A stretch of 64,000 bases of DNA from Streptococcus oralis (GTDB lineage: Bacteria > Bacillota > Bacilli > Lactobacillales > Streptococcaceae), in assembly GCF_002386345.1 (NCBI RefSeq), contig NZ_CP023507.1, positions 1,488,001 through 1,552,000 on the forward strand. The letters are read 5' to 3'. Shown here one piece after another: positions 48,596 through 64,000 of the stretch. A program made the position numbers and the translations under genes. Positions within the stretch are counted from its first letter, which is position 1, and every line of letters starts with the position of its first letter. The notes under the pieces are model-generated. The model made no database searches, was not told the DNA's origin, and was given only the letters and a program-made list of their open reading frames with translations.

Positions 48596-51500
48596 CTAGT
48601 CTTTCTTTGTTTTTGCTACAAAGAGAGCAGATAGGGCTAGGCTAACACCTGCTAGGAAGAGGGCTGTGTCAGATTGACTCTCACCTGTTGCTGGCAAGCT
48701 TTGTTCAGCTGTTTCTCGCTTCGTCACTTCTTGTTTTAGTTCCGGTGCCGGTGCCTTACCTTCATCTGAAGCAAGTGAGCTAAGTTTAAACTCAGGTTTC
48801 TCTACTGTTGGAGCAGCTTGATCACCTACTGTTGCTAGCGGGCCTGTGTATTCTGGCAATTCATGTGCTAGAGCCATCACTGCATTGACACCACCCTTGA
48901 ACTCAGGTTTCTCTACTATTGGAGCAGCTTGGTCACCTACTGTTGCTACTGGGCCTGTGTACTCTGGAAGCTCATGTACCAAGGCTTCAACTGCATTGAC
49001 ACCACCCTTGAACTCAGGTTTCTCTACTGTTGGAGCAGCTTGGTCACCTACTGTCGCTATTGGGCCTGTGTACTCTGGAAGTTCATGTACTAGGGCTTCA
49101 ACTGCATTGACACCACCTGTGAATTCAGGAACCTCAAGAACAGGTGCTGGTTCTTCACCCTTGCTTGATTGAACCGGTTCTTCTGTTAATTCTTGATGGA
49201 AGCTTGCCAATTCATAAAACTCAGCCTTGCCGCCTTCCCAGACTAATTTGACGTCTAGAAGAGAGCCACCATCTCGGATAGCGAAGGTTTGGAGGCTGGA
49301 TGTAATGGCACCGAGGTCTAGCCAACTGTCTTGGCCATCCTTAAGTGTTCTAGCAAGCACACGTGCTTGCGCTCCTTCAGGAAGACTAGAAACAAGACGA
49401 AGGTGGTTAGCTTTGGTTGGTTCTGACAAGTGATACACCAATTCACCCTTATCTTTTTCAGACTTGTAGCTGGTCAAGACTTTGCCGTCTACAAGATTAT
49501 TATAAAGGTTGCCTTGGCTTTCTCCACTACTTCCTTCTACTGTTGGATCATTGATTGGTTTGACAAACTCAACATCGTTGATGACCAATTCTGTAAATCC
49601 TACAAAACGGGCATCATAGTCTGCTGTATAGAGGACACGGAGATAGTTGGCTTTGACTGGTGTCGTCAATTCACCCTCGATGTAGCGATTTCCTGGCATC
49701 TTAGAATCGTGTGTCCAACCATCTGTCAATGAATCATCGTGTTGGCTGTTGGCCACACCATCTCCTACTGTAACGACATCAGTCCAAGTTTTACCGTCTT
49801 GGCTGACTTGAATCTTACCATCACGAAGATAGTTTTGAGTTCCGTCTTGGATGTAAGCTCTAATCTTCTTGATAGTACGTTCGCTACCAAGTTTCAAGGT
49901 TACGTGGCCATCTTTATGGGCATAGTCTGAAAACTCAACGAAGTTGTTGTAAACACCGTCAAACAGTTGATCTAGGTTGTTCAGTTTACGAACATCATTG
50001 CTTCCGTATGTTGGATGAATGCCCATAGTTGTAGATTCTAGTTTGGTTGGTTGTACTTCTTTGGTTGTCACAAGGAGAGAAGTGGCTGTCACAGCTTGTT
50101 CCTGATCTGTTTTATTGACCAGACGAACATAACGAACCAAGTGGGTTGCAAAAGTTCTGTCTGTCAATTGGCTAGCCGGCGTCCATTCTTGCGCATTTGC
50201 AGAGTACTCTAGAGTAAGAGCTGGATTGGCCTGACCTTGGAGCTGGATGCTCTTGACCTGATGGATACGGTCAAGCTTCATACCTAGATAGCTATGAGCA
50301 GGGAGTTTGGTTCCAGCTGGAATTTGAAGCTCGTAACTGCCTAAGCTATCCACTACCGGCGTTTCCTTCAATGATTCCACGTTGGTGTCTGTTAACTCAC
50401 TATTTCCAGAACGTGTCTCAACAGAGAAGTCCTGGATACGCCACCAGAGGTCGAGAGCCTTGGTATTGCGGACTCGGATGTAACGAGCATTAATAGCTCT
50501 GGTCACTTCCTTGGTTTGTTCTCCTGATAGGCGATCTAACTCTTGCCATGCAGTCCCATCTGTAGAGTACTCAAGTACACCTGCGGCAAGCTTATCACCC
50601 GTTCCTTGGCGAAGTCGTACTTTAGTGACTGACTTGACTTCACCGAGGTCCAGTTGTGCCCAGGCATCTACTGGAGTTGTATTGCTTCCATCAGCATTTG
50701 CCATCATGGCTTCTGTATTGTCCTTGCCATCAGTGATTTGACGAGCTGAGGTATTTAGTTTGTAAACTAAGTTTGAGCTTAGACTAACTGTCGTTGCTTG
50801 TTGGCTACGAGCTTTTTCAACTGGACGGTTGACTGCAATTTCCTGAACTGCAAACCAAGTATTCTCACGGTCTGCTGTCGCAATCATGCGAACTGCCTTG
50901 GCCTTGATATTGAGATTTTCAAACTTAAGTAGGGATTCATTTCCGACATAGCTTGGCTCTTTCAAGGTTACCCAGTTGTCATTTTCATCTAGATACTGCA
51001 CTTCTGCCTTACTAAAGGTATCACGTGGATTTGCCTGCGTTCCCATTGCAAAGGTCAAGGTTTGGATTGATACCGGCTTGTTGAACTTCATACCAATATA
51101 ATCACCTGTCTTGATGCTATTTGGTGATTTAATAATCGCATGAGTTGCCAAGTCGCCATCCGTTACTTCTGCCAAACCACCTTCTACACCTGTTCGATTG
51201 GTGATAAATGTGCTGATGATTTGGTCTGGATGCAAGATTTTTTGAACTTCAGACGCTAGAACTTCTTTCAAGGATAGGATAAATGGACGAATATGTTGAA
51301 CACCCAATTCAGCTTTTTCCATATGGTCTACATAATGGAAGGTGTGAGTTTGAGACTGTTCGTACAATTTCAAACCTTTATAGTAGCTATCCCAAAGTTT
51401 GGCTGCATCGTTTGTAGCCATGGCTTCAGTTCCTGTAAGGAAGGCATCGAGAGCATTCATTTGGTCGATTGCATTATCCAACCAATAGTGGATTTGGGCA

Positions 51501-54500
51501 ACCATTTTTTTATCGCCTGATGCTTTATAAAGTTCAGCTGCTTCTTTAATCTTGGCAAATTCTGCACGCAAGGCTGCACGTTCTGCAGTCACATCCTGAC
51601 CTGCTTTAAGCTTGGTCATAAAGTCTGTTAATTTTGGAGCCAAGTCTACCGATTCTTCTAGTTTGACGACACGATTATCCATGTTTTGGTTGATCATGTG
51701 CTTACCAAGTTCACGGAAGGCTGCCGATACCTTGCTATCTTCAAAATGACCATTTTCTACAAAGTTGAAGGCAATATCATTGATTTTCTTAGCTTCTTCT
51801 TCTGATTTCCACTGTTTCCATGAGTATTGAGCTCCTGAAAAGAGGGCAATCTTAGATGGTTCAGACTGTTGCATTGGGTTCAACATGATACCAGATAGCA
51901 AGCTAGGATCCACATTTGGATGAAGGAATTTCTCACCACCACCTAGAATCAAGTGTTGTTTAGAGTTATCTGTTACAGGCCAGTTAATCCAAAGTGAAAC
52001 GGGGCGATAGGTTTTGCCACCTGCGGATAGATTGTTCTTGAGAGTTGAAAGGAAGCTTTCAGAGACTTCACCCCAAATCTTACCACCCGTCAAGGTCATG
52101 GATGTTGAACTTGGGAGATTTTCATTGAGGGATTTCAACTCATCCTCACGTCCATTACCCCAATACTGGCCAGGAACAAAGATCATTTCTTTGCGAAGAC
52201 CGCTGTAGGTTCCCTGCATTTCAGTCAACCACTTGGTCATATCTTGCATCAAGCGGTTGTAGCTATTGTAGCCTCCGACTGGGCTTGGAGCATCATCTGC
52301 AAGGATACCAAATTCGCGGACACCCACTTTCATCAACTGGGTAAATTTAGCCTTGATGGTTGCCAAATCTTCTTGGTAATGCGCTTCATTGCCAAAGCGG
52401 ATGCGGTTGTTCATGAATGGATGGATAGTCCAGACATAGCGGGTTTTACTTTGATTTCCGACACGAGCAAGTTCACGGATTTCAGCTAATTTTTCTTCTG
52501 GATAGAGTTCACGCCATTTCTTGTTGTGGTATGGATCATCTTTTGGTGCAAAGAAGTATTGGTTCAATTTCAAATCGCCACCATAACGCATGAGCTCTGC
52601 ACGATCGGCATTAGACCATGGATTTCCATAGTAACCTTCGATGAAACCACGGTTCTTGAGCTCTGCGTAATCTTCTACTGTCACATTGCGAAGGACTGGT
52701 ACTTGGCTTTCCTTGAGCATGTGTTTCAAGGTTGTCAAACCATAGAAGACTGCATCTGTGTCTTTTCCGACGATGGAAATCGAGTTATCCTTGATGCTCA
52801 AGACATAGGCGTCAATCTTGTCAAAGAGACCTGCTGAAACATTGGACAAGTTTTGCTCTGCTTGTGAACCTTGTCCATGCACTCCAAGATAGATATTGGT
52901 TGCGCCAACGATTGCCGCCTTACCAGTTGTATAAGATACTTGATTGTCCTGCAAAACACTCTTCAAGCGATTGCGAGTATAGATATCGAGTTGATCGCCC
53001 ATGACCAGATTGACTTGCTTGCGAAGAGCTGTGACACCTTCTCCATAAGTCACTTTTTGTGGAGTTGGGAAGACCTTGTACTCTTTCTTGAGATAGTCTG
53101 CGCTCTTGCTGGCAGCTGCAATGCTGTCTTCGCTAGCTGGTTTACTTGCAGTAAATTGATCTGCCAATTCAACTGTTCCATCACCTGTTTGGTCTACATT
53201 TGGTTTTTCTGGTGTAGTTGGTTTTTCTGGTTGACTTGGTGCAGGCGTTTCTTGCTCTTCTTTCACAGGTTTTAATAGATGAACTTCGGCTGCACTTGCA
53301 AAACCACCAACGCCTTCCAATACTTTCAACTCAATCTTGTTGGTATGCACCGCCGCAAAGTTGACTGTTTTTTCTTGGGCGTTGTTGTCCCAGTTTCCTT
53401 CTGAAACCTTGACCATTTGGCCATCTTTTTGTGCGTAGATTTCGTAGCGCGTCACGACACCATTTCCACCACCTGGACGTGGGAGATAAGTCAAGCCATT
53501 GACTTTTTCTGCTTCTTTCAAGGTCATAGTAAGGGTGTATGGCGCAGTGTCACCAGTCCACTTAGTATGCCAGAAGGTATTTGGATCATTGTCAAAGGCC
53601 TTTTCAACAGCGCCTTCAGTCGCGTTTCCTGGAAGTTGCTGACTGCTTGCCGTTGCAGTAATCTTATCATTTGAAATCAAACGAGGATTTACAAATGGTT
53701 TGTCTGACAACTCTGCACTATGCAAGATCCCTTTGAAACCACCGATGCTTTCAAGCGGTAGTACCAAGCTATTGTGGGCAAAGCGAGGGTGGGCTGGATT
53801 TGCAATACGCTCAATCTTTTCACCATCCACATAGACTTCTGTAGATTGTGGTTTGGTTACGATAGAGATTTGATAACGTTTGTTCTTTTCAAGTTTTTTA
53901 TTGAATTGGATATGGAACTGTTCAAATTGATAAGCAAGGTAGCCGTCTTTATCAGCTAGATAGATACGGTTGTCCCCACTTGTTGAGAAGGTTTGTTCCC
54001 CGTCTCCAGTGACAGTTACATCAAACTTCAAGACATGACTTGGACCAACATCACCAGCCAAGCCTTCGATACTGCTATCTTTCTCAAAAGCCAATCCCTG
54101 TTCGCTTGCCTTCACTTTCTTGCTTGCATAGTTCTTGACTGTTTCAGGATTGATGGTAAACAAGTCGCTTTGATCAATCTCTTTATCAGGATTTGACTGC
54201 GGCGCATAAGGACTGGTTGGTAGGGTGCGTTCTGCAAAGGTCGCAGCTGCACGATCGGATCCCCAGGTGCGTTCCGCAGTAGTTTGCATGCTCTTGAAGA
54301 AGCGTTTAAAGATATCATAAGAGGTCAAACCTGTCTCATGAAGGTCAATATTGTCATTCCAAACTGCGTGACCACCACCAAGGATACTTGGATGAGAAGC
54401 TGGTAGAAGTGGACCTCCACCTGTTCTAAAATCATTTGGTGTCCAGCTATTGTACTGACGTTCGTAGTTAGCATAGTCCCCGTAGGCTGCTTGACTATTG

Positions 54501-56851
54501 CTTCCACTTGGAACACTATAGGTCGGTACATCCGTGATGTTGATAATCTTAGCTCCCTGAGCAATGGCTTCATTTGGTCGTTGCCATCCGATACTCCAGA
54601 TATCAACCTCTACTCCGTTCCAATCAACAGGAGTGTTTCCACGTTTCGCACTGAGTGAGCCCCAGATACGAGGGGTGTAACCTTTAGACTTGATATATTG
54701 GGTCAAATCATTGACATAGCGACGGTAACTTTCTCTGCTGCCATAGTATTCATCCGTTCCGATATGAACAGTGGACACGCCATGAAGCGGTGCATCTGGA
54801 CCATCGAGGAGTTTGTCATAAACTGATTTGACAAAAGCTAGCGTTTCATCATATTTATTATCTAGGTCCAGCATGGCAACACGTTCAACATTGTGTTTGC
54901 CAGCATAATCACTCAAACTACCTTGATACATGAGGTCTGGGCGGACTTTGACAAAGGACAAGGCGTGACCTGGTGTGTCAATTTCTGGCACTAGATTGAT
55001 ATGTAAGGCCTTGGCAAGTTTAATCAGATTTTGCATTTCTTCCTTGGTATAATGCTCATCTGATGTCAATTTTTGACCATTCTTACCGACAATGTCTGTC
55101 TCCACACGGAAACCAGTCTTGGCATGTTCAAGTACATACTTGAGTTCTTCTTCTTTAGAAAGATTCTTACCTGCCAAGTGTTCCTTGAGGAAGATATAGT
55201 TATCGTTGAGGTGCAACTGCAAGTCGTTCATCTTGTAGTAAGCCATGTTGAGCATGATGTCCACAAGGGTGTCGTAAGGGATAAATTTACGACCTGTATC
55301 CAACATAAAGCCACGGTGGCTGAAACTTGGGAAATCACGAATTTCGCCATTTTGTAGGTCTGTTTCTCCCATTTGAAGAAGAGTCCGAGTGGCGTAGAAG
55401 GCTCCTGTGTTTGTGGCAGCTTCGATGGTAATCACATCATTTTGGATAGTGATGCCATACCCTTCTTTACCATAACCCTTGTTTTCAACCTTTTTAAATT
55501 CAATTCGTTTTTGAGCTTGCTTGTCACCTGTTGCTAGTTCCAATCCACGGCTGGCAAGGTCTGACTGATAGAAGGTTGCAGCCTGATCAAAGCCAGAATC
55601 ACCCGTCGCAAGAACTGTATCTGAAGTGATAGCAGATTGGCCTTCTTTCCCATACCATTGTTGAACAGCTGGTGCTACTTTTGGCTTCATACCCACACCT
55701 TCGTCCTGATGTAGCCCCTTGATGACTACTTCAAACTCTTTTGTAAAGGTATGACTGTCTCTGATTTGTTGCACCATGACCTTGACGCGTTGGTCTGTCA
55801 AAGGCTTATAGATGTGATTTTGAAGGTCAATCACACCTTGCTTGTTGCTTCCGATAAGGCTAACTTTCCCTGGCAAAGTTGGTAAGACAAGAGACTGTCC
55901 GTCTTCTGCTACTGTTAGTTCGGTTACTTGGCGGATATCCGTTACCCTACTATGGTCCGGAACGTTTGAATAAGCTCGAATTTCTTGGATGCCAACGTTT
56001 CTCCAACCCATTGTGCCCGCTTGATAGTCGTTAATTTCTAACTTAAGATATTTAGCTTGAATACTTTCAGCTAGGTCAACTTTCTCATCTAAAACAGGTT
56101 CTCCAGTTTTGGTATGAGCTAGTTTCCATTGTTTTTCTCCATTAGCCCCCACATCTTCTTGGCCTGCGTAATAGAGACTCCAAGATTTGATATTTGGATC
56201 ATTTTGCCCATTACGAAGACGACGATCCCAGTCTATTTCCACATGTTTGATGAGGGTAGTTTTTGGAAGAGTTAATTCAAAAGTTGGTTTTACTGCATCT
56301 CTATCTGTAGCCCAACGAGTATTGTCATCTCCGTCGATAGCCTTATCCGCAGTAAAGTTGGTACCAGTCTCATGGTTGTTTGCTTGGGCAGTAGCACCTT
56401 CGAGATGATTGATATCCTCTCTATCTTCGATTGTCTTTTCAGCTGGTTTTACTGCTGGTGTAGTAGTTTCCGCAGGTCGATTTTCTGCCTTTGGTGTTTC
56501 AACCGGTTTCGGCGTTTCAACTGGCTTGGGACTTGCAGGACTTGTCTCTGGTTTTGTCTCTTCACTTGCTGCAGGATTGGTTCCCTCATCAGTCGCTGGA
56601 GTTTCTTCATGACTTGCTTCTGTTGCAGCTTCTGCATCCGCCTTTTTAAGCGCATCGGCTAAATCATCGGGTAACTTATCCAGTGCTTCAACATGGGTGA
56701 TGCTTCCCTCTGTTTCTGAAGGAGCTGCTGTTTCTGCTGCCTGAACCATATTGGCGCCAAAGATACTAGCACCAATCATCACGGAGGCTGCACCGATTGC
56801 AAATTTTCTTATACTATAGTGACAGCGTTTCTCAAAAAAATGTCTATCCAT
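48596..56851 (-). CDS. Cell-wall-anchored GH20-GH84 beta-N-acetylhexosaminidase
   Basis: A 2751-residue surface enzyme. In order: YSIRK signal peptide (1-38); Pro/Glu-rich region (to ~140); F5/8-type domain (~146-295); GH20 domain (~400-880) with the catalytic pair Asp700-Glu701 in HIGTDEYYG; a beta-sandwich (~900-1055); an F5/8-type module (~1060-1195); GH84 domain (~1255-1850) with RGFIEGYYGNPW and the catalytic pair Asp1519-Asp1520 in ILADDAP; at least three more F5/8/CBM32-like modules (~1876-2010, 2020-2145, 2275-2430); three 37-residue repeats; and LPATG (2719-2723) with a hydrophobic segment and basic tail. It should remove terminal GlcNAc or GalNAc from host glycans. The GH20 strand reads LQLHLNDN rather than the common WHLTDDQ, hinting at a different specificity such as lacto-N-biosidase. 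A cre-like site precedes the gene. Confidence 0.9.
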   Translation of the reverse strand: MDRHFFEKRCHYSIRKFAIGAASVMIGASIFGANMVQAAETAAPSETEGSITHVEALDKLPDDLADALKKADAEAATEASHEETPATDEGTNPAASEETKPETSPASPKPVETPKPVETPKAENRPAETTTPAVKPAEKTIEDREDINHLEGATAQANNHETGTNFTADKAIDGDDNTRWATDRDAVKPTFELTLPKTTLIKHVEIDWDRRLRNGQNDPNIKSWSLYYAGQEDVGANGEKQWKLAHTKTGEPVLDEKVDLAESIQAKYLKLEINDYQAGTMGWRNVGIQEIRAYSNVPDHSRVTDIRQVTELTVAEDGQSLVLPTLPGKVSLIGSNKQGVIDLQNHIYKPLTDQRVKVMVQQIRDSHTFTKEFEVVIKGLHQDEGVGMKPKVAPAVQQWYGKEGQSAITSDTVLATGDSGFDQAATFYQSDLASRGLELATGDKQAQKRIEFKKVENKGYGKEGYGITIQNDVITIEAATNTGAFYATRTLLQMGETDLQNGEIRDFPSFSHRGFMLDTGRKFIPYDTLVDIMLNMAYYKMNDLQLHLNDNYIFLKEHLAGKNLSKEEELKYVLEHAKTGFRVETDIVGKNGQKLTSDEHYTKEEMQNLIKLAKALHINLVPEIDTPGHALSFVKVRPDLMYQGSLSDYAGKHNVERVAMLDLDNKYDETLAFVKSVYDKLLDGPDAPLHGVSTVHIGTDEYYGSRESYRRYVNDLTQYIKSKGYTPRIWGSLSAKRGNTPVDWNGVEVDIWSIGWQRPNEAIAQGAKIINITDVPTYSVPSGSNSQAAYGDYANYERQYNSWTPNDFRTGGGPLLPASHPSILGGGHAVWNDNIDLHETGLTSYDIFKRFFKSMQTTAERTWGSDRAAATFAERTLPTSPYAPQSNPDKEIDQSDLFTINPETVKNYASKKVKASEQGLAFEKDSSIEGLAGDVGPSHVLKFDVTVTGDGEQTFSTSGDNRIYLADKDGYLAYQFEQFHIQFNKKLEKNKRYQISIVTKPQSTEVYVDGEKIERIANPAHPRFAHNSLVLPLESIGGFKGILHSAELSDKPFVNPRLISNDKITATASSQQLPGNATEGAVEKAFDNDPNTFWHTKWTGDTAPYTLTMTLKEAEKVNGLTYLPRPGGGNGVVTRYEIYAQKDGQMVKVSEGNWDNNAQEKTVNFAAVHTNKIELKVLEGVGGFASAAEVHLLKPVKEEQETPAPSQPEKPTTPEKPNVDQTGDGTVELADQFTASKPASEDSIAAASKSADYLKKEYKVFPTPQKVTYGEGVTALRKQVNLVMGDQLDIYTRNRLKSVLQDNQVSYTTGKAAIVGATNIYLGVHGQGSQAEQNLSNVSAGLFDKIDAYVLSIKDNSISIVGKDTDAVFYGLTTLKHMLKESQVPVLRNVTVEDYAELKNRGFIEGYYGNPWSNADRAELMRYGGDLKLNQYFFAPKDDPYHNKKWRELYPEEKLAEIRELARVGNQSKTRYVWTIHPFMNNRIRFGNEAHYQEDLATIKAKFTQLMKVGVREFGILADDAPSPVGGYNSYNRLMQDMTKWLTEMQGTYSGLRKEMIFVPGQYWGNGREDELKSLNENLPSSTSMTLTGGKIWGEVSESFLSTLKNNLSAGGKTYRPVSLWINWPVTDNSKQHLILGGGEKFLHPNVDPSLLSGIMLNPMQQSEPSKIALFSGAQYSWKQWKSEEEAKKINDIAFNFVENGHFEDSKVSAAFRELGKHMINQNMDNRVVKLEESVDLAPKLTDFMTKLKAGQDVTAERAALRAEFAKIKEAAELYKASGDKKMVAQIHYWLDNAIDQMNALDAFLTGTEAMATNDAAKLWDSYYKGLKLYEQSQTHTFHYVDHMEKAELGVQHIRPFILSLKEVLASEVQKILHPDQIISTFITNRTGVEGGLAEVTDGDLATHAIIKSPNSIKTGDYIGMKFNKPVSIQTLTFAMGTQANPRDTFSKAEVQYLDENDNWVTLKEPSYVGNESLLKFENLNIKAKAVRMIATADRENTWFAVQEIAVNRPVEKARSQQATTVSLSSNLVYKLNTSARQITDGKDNTEAMMANADGSNTTPVDAWAQLDLGEVKSVTKVRLRQGTGDKLAAGVLEYSTDGTAWQELDRLSGEQTKEVTRAINARYIRVRNTKALDLWWRIQDFSVETRSGNSELTDTNVESLKETPVVDSLGSYELQIPAGTKLPAHSYLGMKLDRIHQVKSIQLQGQANPALTLEYSANAQEWTPASQLTDRTFATHLVRYVRLVNKTDQEQAVTATSLLVTTKEVQPTKLESTTMGIHPTYGSNDVRKLNNLDQLFDGVYNNFVEFSDYAHKDGHVTLKLGSERTIKKIRAYIQDGTQNYLRDGKIQVSQDGKTWTDVVTVGDGVANSQHDDSLTDGWTHDSKMPGNRYIEGELTTPVKANYLRVLYTADYDARFVGFTELVINDVEFVKPINDPTVEGSSGESQGNLYNNLVDGKVLTSYKSEKDKGELVYHLSEPTKANHLRLVSSLPEGAQARVLARTLKDGQDSWLDLGAITSSLQTFAIRDGGSLLDVKLVWEGGKAEFYELASFHQELTEEPVQSSKGEEPAPVLEVPEFTGGVNAVEALVHELPEYTGPIATVGDQAAPTVEKPEFKGGVNAVEALVHELPEYTGPVATVGDQAAPIVEKPEFKGGVNAVMALAHELPEYTGPLATVGDQAAPTVEKPEFKLSSLASDEGKAPAPELKQEVTKRETAEQSLPATGESQSDTALFLAGVSLALSALFVAKTKKD
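48803..49135 (-). repeat. Three 111-base tandem repeats at the GH20/GH84 C-terminus
   Basis: Each copy encodes 37 residues of the pattern [18 protein letters not shown] then [19 protein letters not shown]. The copies are nearly identical, and a partial fourth (EKPEF) follows. They lie between the last binding module and the LPATG anchor and probably act as a wall-spanning stalk. Confidence 0.92.
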
Positions 56852-56882
56852 CTTTCTCCTATTCCTTTCATCCGCATACCTG

Positions 56883-56896
56883 AGTAAGCGGTATCA
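56883..56896 (-). promoter_or_regulatory. cre-like (CcpA) site before the GH20/GH84 gene
   Basis: TGATACCGCTTACT (read leftward) fits TGWNANCGNTNWCA except the last base. It lies 32 bases upstream of the ATG in a leader resembling that of the neighbouring GH101 gene. Confidence 0.6.
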
Positions 56897-56907
56897 TTTC
56901 TCCTTTG

Positions 56908-56936
56908 AAAAAGGAGAGAACCAAGAGGTCCTCTCC
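56908..56936 (-). terminator. Terminator after the GH101 gene
   Basis: Read leftward, GGAGAGGACC pairs with GGTTCTCTCC (one G-T) around TCTT, followed by five T. It separates the GH101 gene from the GH20/GH84 gene. I see no clear promoter between it and the next ATG. Confidence 0.85.
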
Positions 56937-56991
56937 GGCTGTTTGTTCCTTTTTGATTCGAGTTGCTTTGAACTGCTGAAATCAAATCTCA

Positions 56992-63413
<6,422 letters not shown>

Positions 63414-63438
63414 GAACTCCTAAATCCTTTCATTTTCC

Positions 63439-63452
63439 AGTAAGCGTTTACA
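63439..63452 (-). promoter_or_regulatory. cre-like (CcpA) site before the protease-GH101 gene
   Basis: TGTAAACGCTTACT (read leftward) fits TGWNANCGNTNWCA except the last base. It lies about 26 bases before the ATG. Pneumococcal glycosidases of this type are known to be under carbon catabolite control. Confidence 0.68.
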
Positions 63453-63753
63453 TTTCGTTTTTAAAAAATACTCCTTTCTCTGAAAGTGCTCTGCTTAACT
63501 GTTATAAATAAAAAATAATTGTACTTTTAATATAACAAATAAAAGACCAGAAAGCAATAGGAAATAGGTAAAATTCACTAAAATTTTCTCTTTTCTGAAC
63601 AGTGCTAACGCTTAGAATTTTAAGAATCGCTTTACAGCTATAAAAAAATTCTATCTCAAAGAATCTAATAAACAGTTTCATTTCAAAAACAGATTCTTAT
63701 CGGATAGAAACCAGTAAAACAAGGACCGAAAATCAGATTTTTTATCATTTTTT

Positions 63754-63762
63754 TGCTATGAT
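63754..63762 (+). promoter_or_regulatory. Extended -10 promoter of rmlD
   Basis: TGCTATGAT, an extended -10 element, lies about 30 bases before the rmlD ATG; AAGGAG is the ribosome binding site. No convincing -35 is seen. Confidence 0.6.
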
Positions 63763-63791
63763 TAGATAGAATAAAAGTTAAGGAGAAGACA

Positions 63792-64000
63792 ATGATATTA
63801 ATTACAGGTGCGAATGGTCAACTCGGTACCGAACTACGTTATTTACTAGATGAACGAAATGTAGACTATGTTGCAGTTGATGTGGCCGAAATGGATATCA
63901 CGAATGCTGAAATGGTTGAGAAGGTATTTGCTGAAGTCAAGCCAACTCTGGTCTATCATTGTGCAGCCTACACTGCTGTTGATGCTGCAGAAGACGAGGG
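63792..64000 (+). CDS. rmlD: dTDP-4-dehydrorhamnose reductase, N-terminal part (runs off window)
   Basis: The last enzyme of dTDP-L-rhamnose synthesis, reducing dTDP-4-keto-L-rhamnose with NAD(P)H. About 69 codons are present: the Rossmann motif MILITGANGQLGTELRYLL, AVDVAEMDITNAEMVEKVF, and VYHCAAYTAVDAAED with the family's CAAYT(A)VD(A)AE signature. Rhamnose is used for wall polysaccharides or capsule. The gene is divergent from the GH101 gene; the rest lies outside. Confidence 0.92.
   Translation, partial: MILITGANGQLGTELRYLLDERNVDYVAVDVAEMDITNAEMVEKVFAEVKPTLVYHCAAYTAVDAAEDE

Larger units (their letters stand above)
63414..63791. other. AT-rich divergent intergenic region
   Basis: It holds the leader of the protease-GH101 gene on the left (ribosome binding site TTTAGGAG, cre-like site) and the rmlD promoter on the right. 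The middle (about 63480-63720) is AT-rich. I see no repeat, RNA gene or reading frame in it. Confidence 0.6.

Noticed and set aside
48846..49172. 108-codon plus-strand frame of tandem repeats
   Set aside because: It is the antisense shadow of the C-terminal repeats of the GH20/GH84 gene.

Overview
The window is a chromosomal segment of a mitis-group Streptococcus, close to S. pneumoniae, S. mitis and S. oralis. The grounds are moderate-to-low GC, type B RNase P RNA, FabK/FabM-type fatty acid synthesis, an orphan RitR-type regulator, a choline-binding protein, MapZ and GpsB, PBP1A, and YSIRK/LPXTG surface glycosidases. Gene order from efp to pbp1a largely follows what I remember of the pneumococcal chromosome. 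The species cannot be fixed from the sequence alone.

Left part (1-12.7 kb): the 3' end of efp, an Asp23/YqhY-type gene and nusB read rightward. Facing them is a compact leftward lipid-synthesis cluster, fabM-fabT-fabH-acpP-fabK-fabD-fabG-fabF-accB-fabZ-accC-accD-accA, which makes malonyl-ACP and runs type II fatty acid elongation. FabT-type operator sequences lie at fabT and fabK, with a weaker look-alike at fabM.

Middle (12.9-48.3 kb): lysC-manO(DUF956), T-box-controlled serS, a TDT-family transporter, an acyl-CoA-dehydrogenase-like/AhpD-like pair, and an alanine/glycine symporter under a glycine riboswitch. Then come zapA-cvpA-mutS2 divergent from rnhC-lepB, recD2, tig, a DNA-alkylation-repair gene, the liaFSR cell-envelope stress system, the overlapping mevalonate operon mvaK1-mvaD-mvaK2-fni, a choline-binding protein, gnd-ritR, mapZ, an rRNA methyltransferase, rnpB, gpsB, a DUF1273 gene and recU-pbp1a. 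Much of this serves envelope precursor supply, septum placement and peptidoglycan synthesis.

Right part (46.6-64 kb): an accessory region. It starts with an AT-rich orphan membrane/coiled-coil gene. Two very large leftward genes for cell-wall-anchored glycosidases follow. One is a 2751-residue protein with both a GH20 and a GH84 domain plus several F5/8-type modules. The other is a GH101 endo-alpha-N-acetylgalactosaminidase whose N-terminal signal peptide and trypsin/V8-like protease domain are separated from the glycosidase by a one-base frameshift in an A-run. Both genes have cre-like sites in related leaders and share a C-terminal repeat family, suggesting co-regulated host-glycan (mucin and glycoprotein) degradation. 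The window ends in the start of rmlD.

The most unusual items are the protease-GH101 fusion with its frameshift, the GH20-GH84 protein, and the AT-rich orphan gene beside them. I see no CRISPR array, prophage, complete insertion sequence or tRNA gene.
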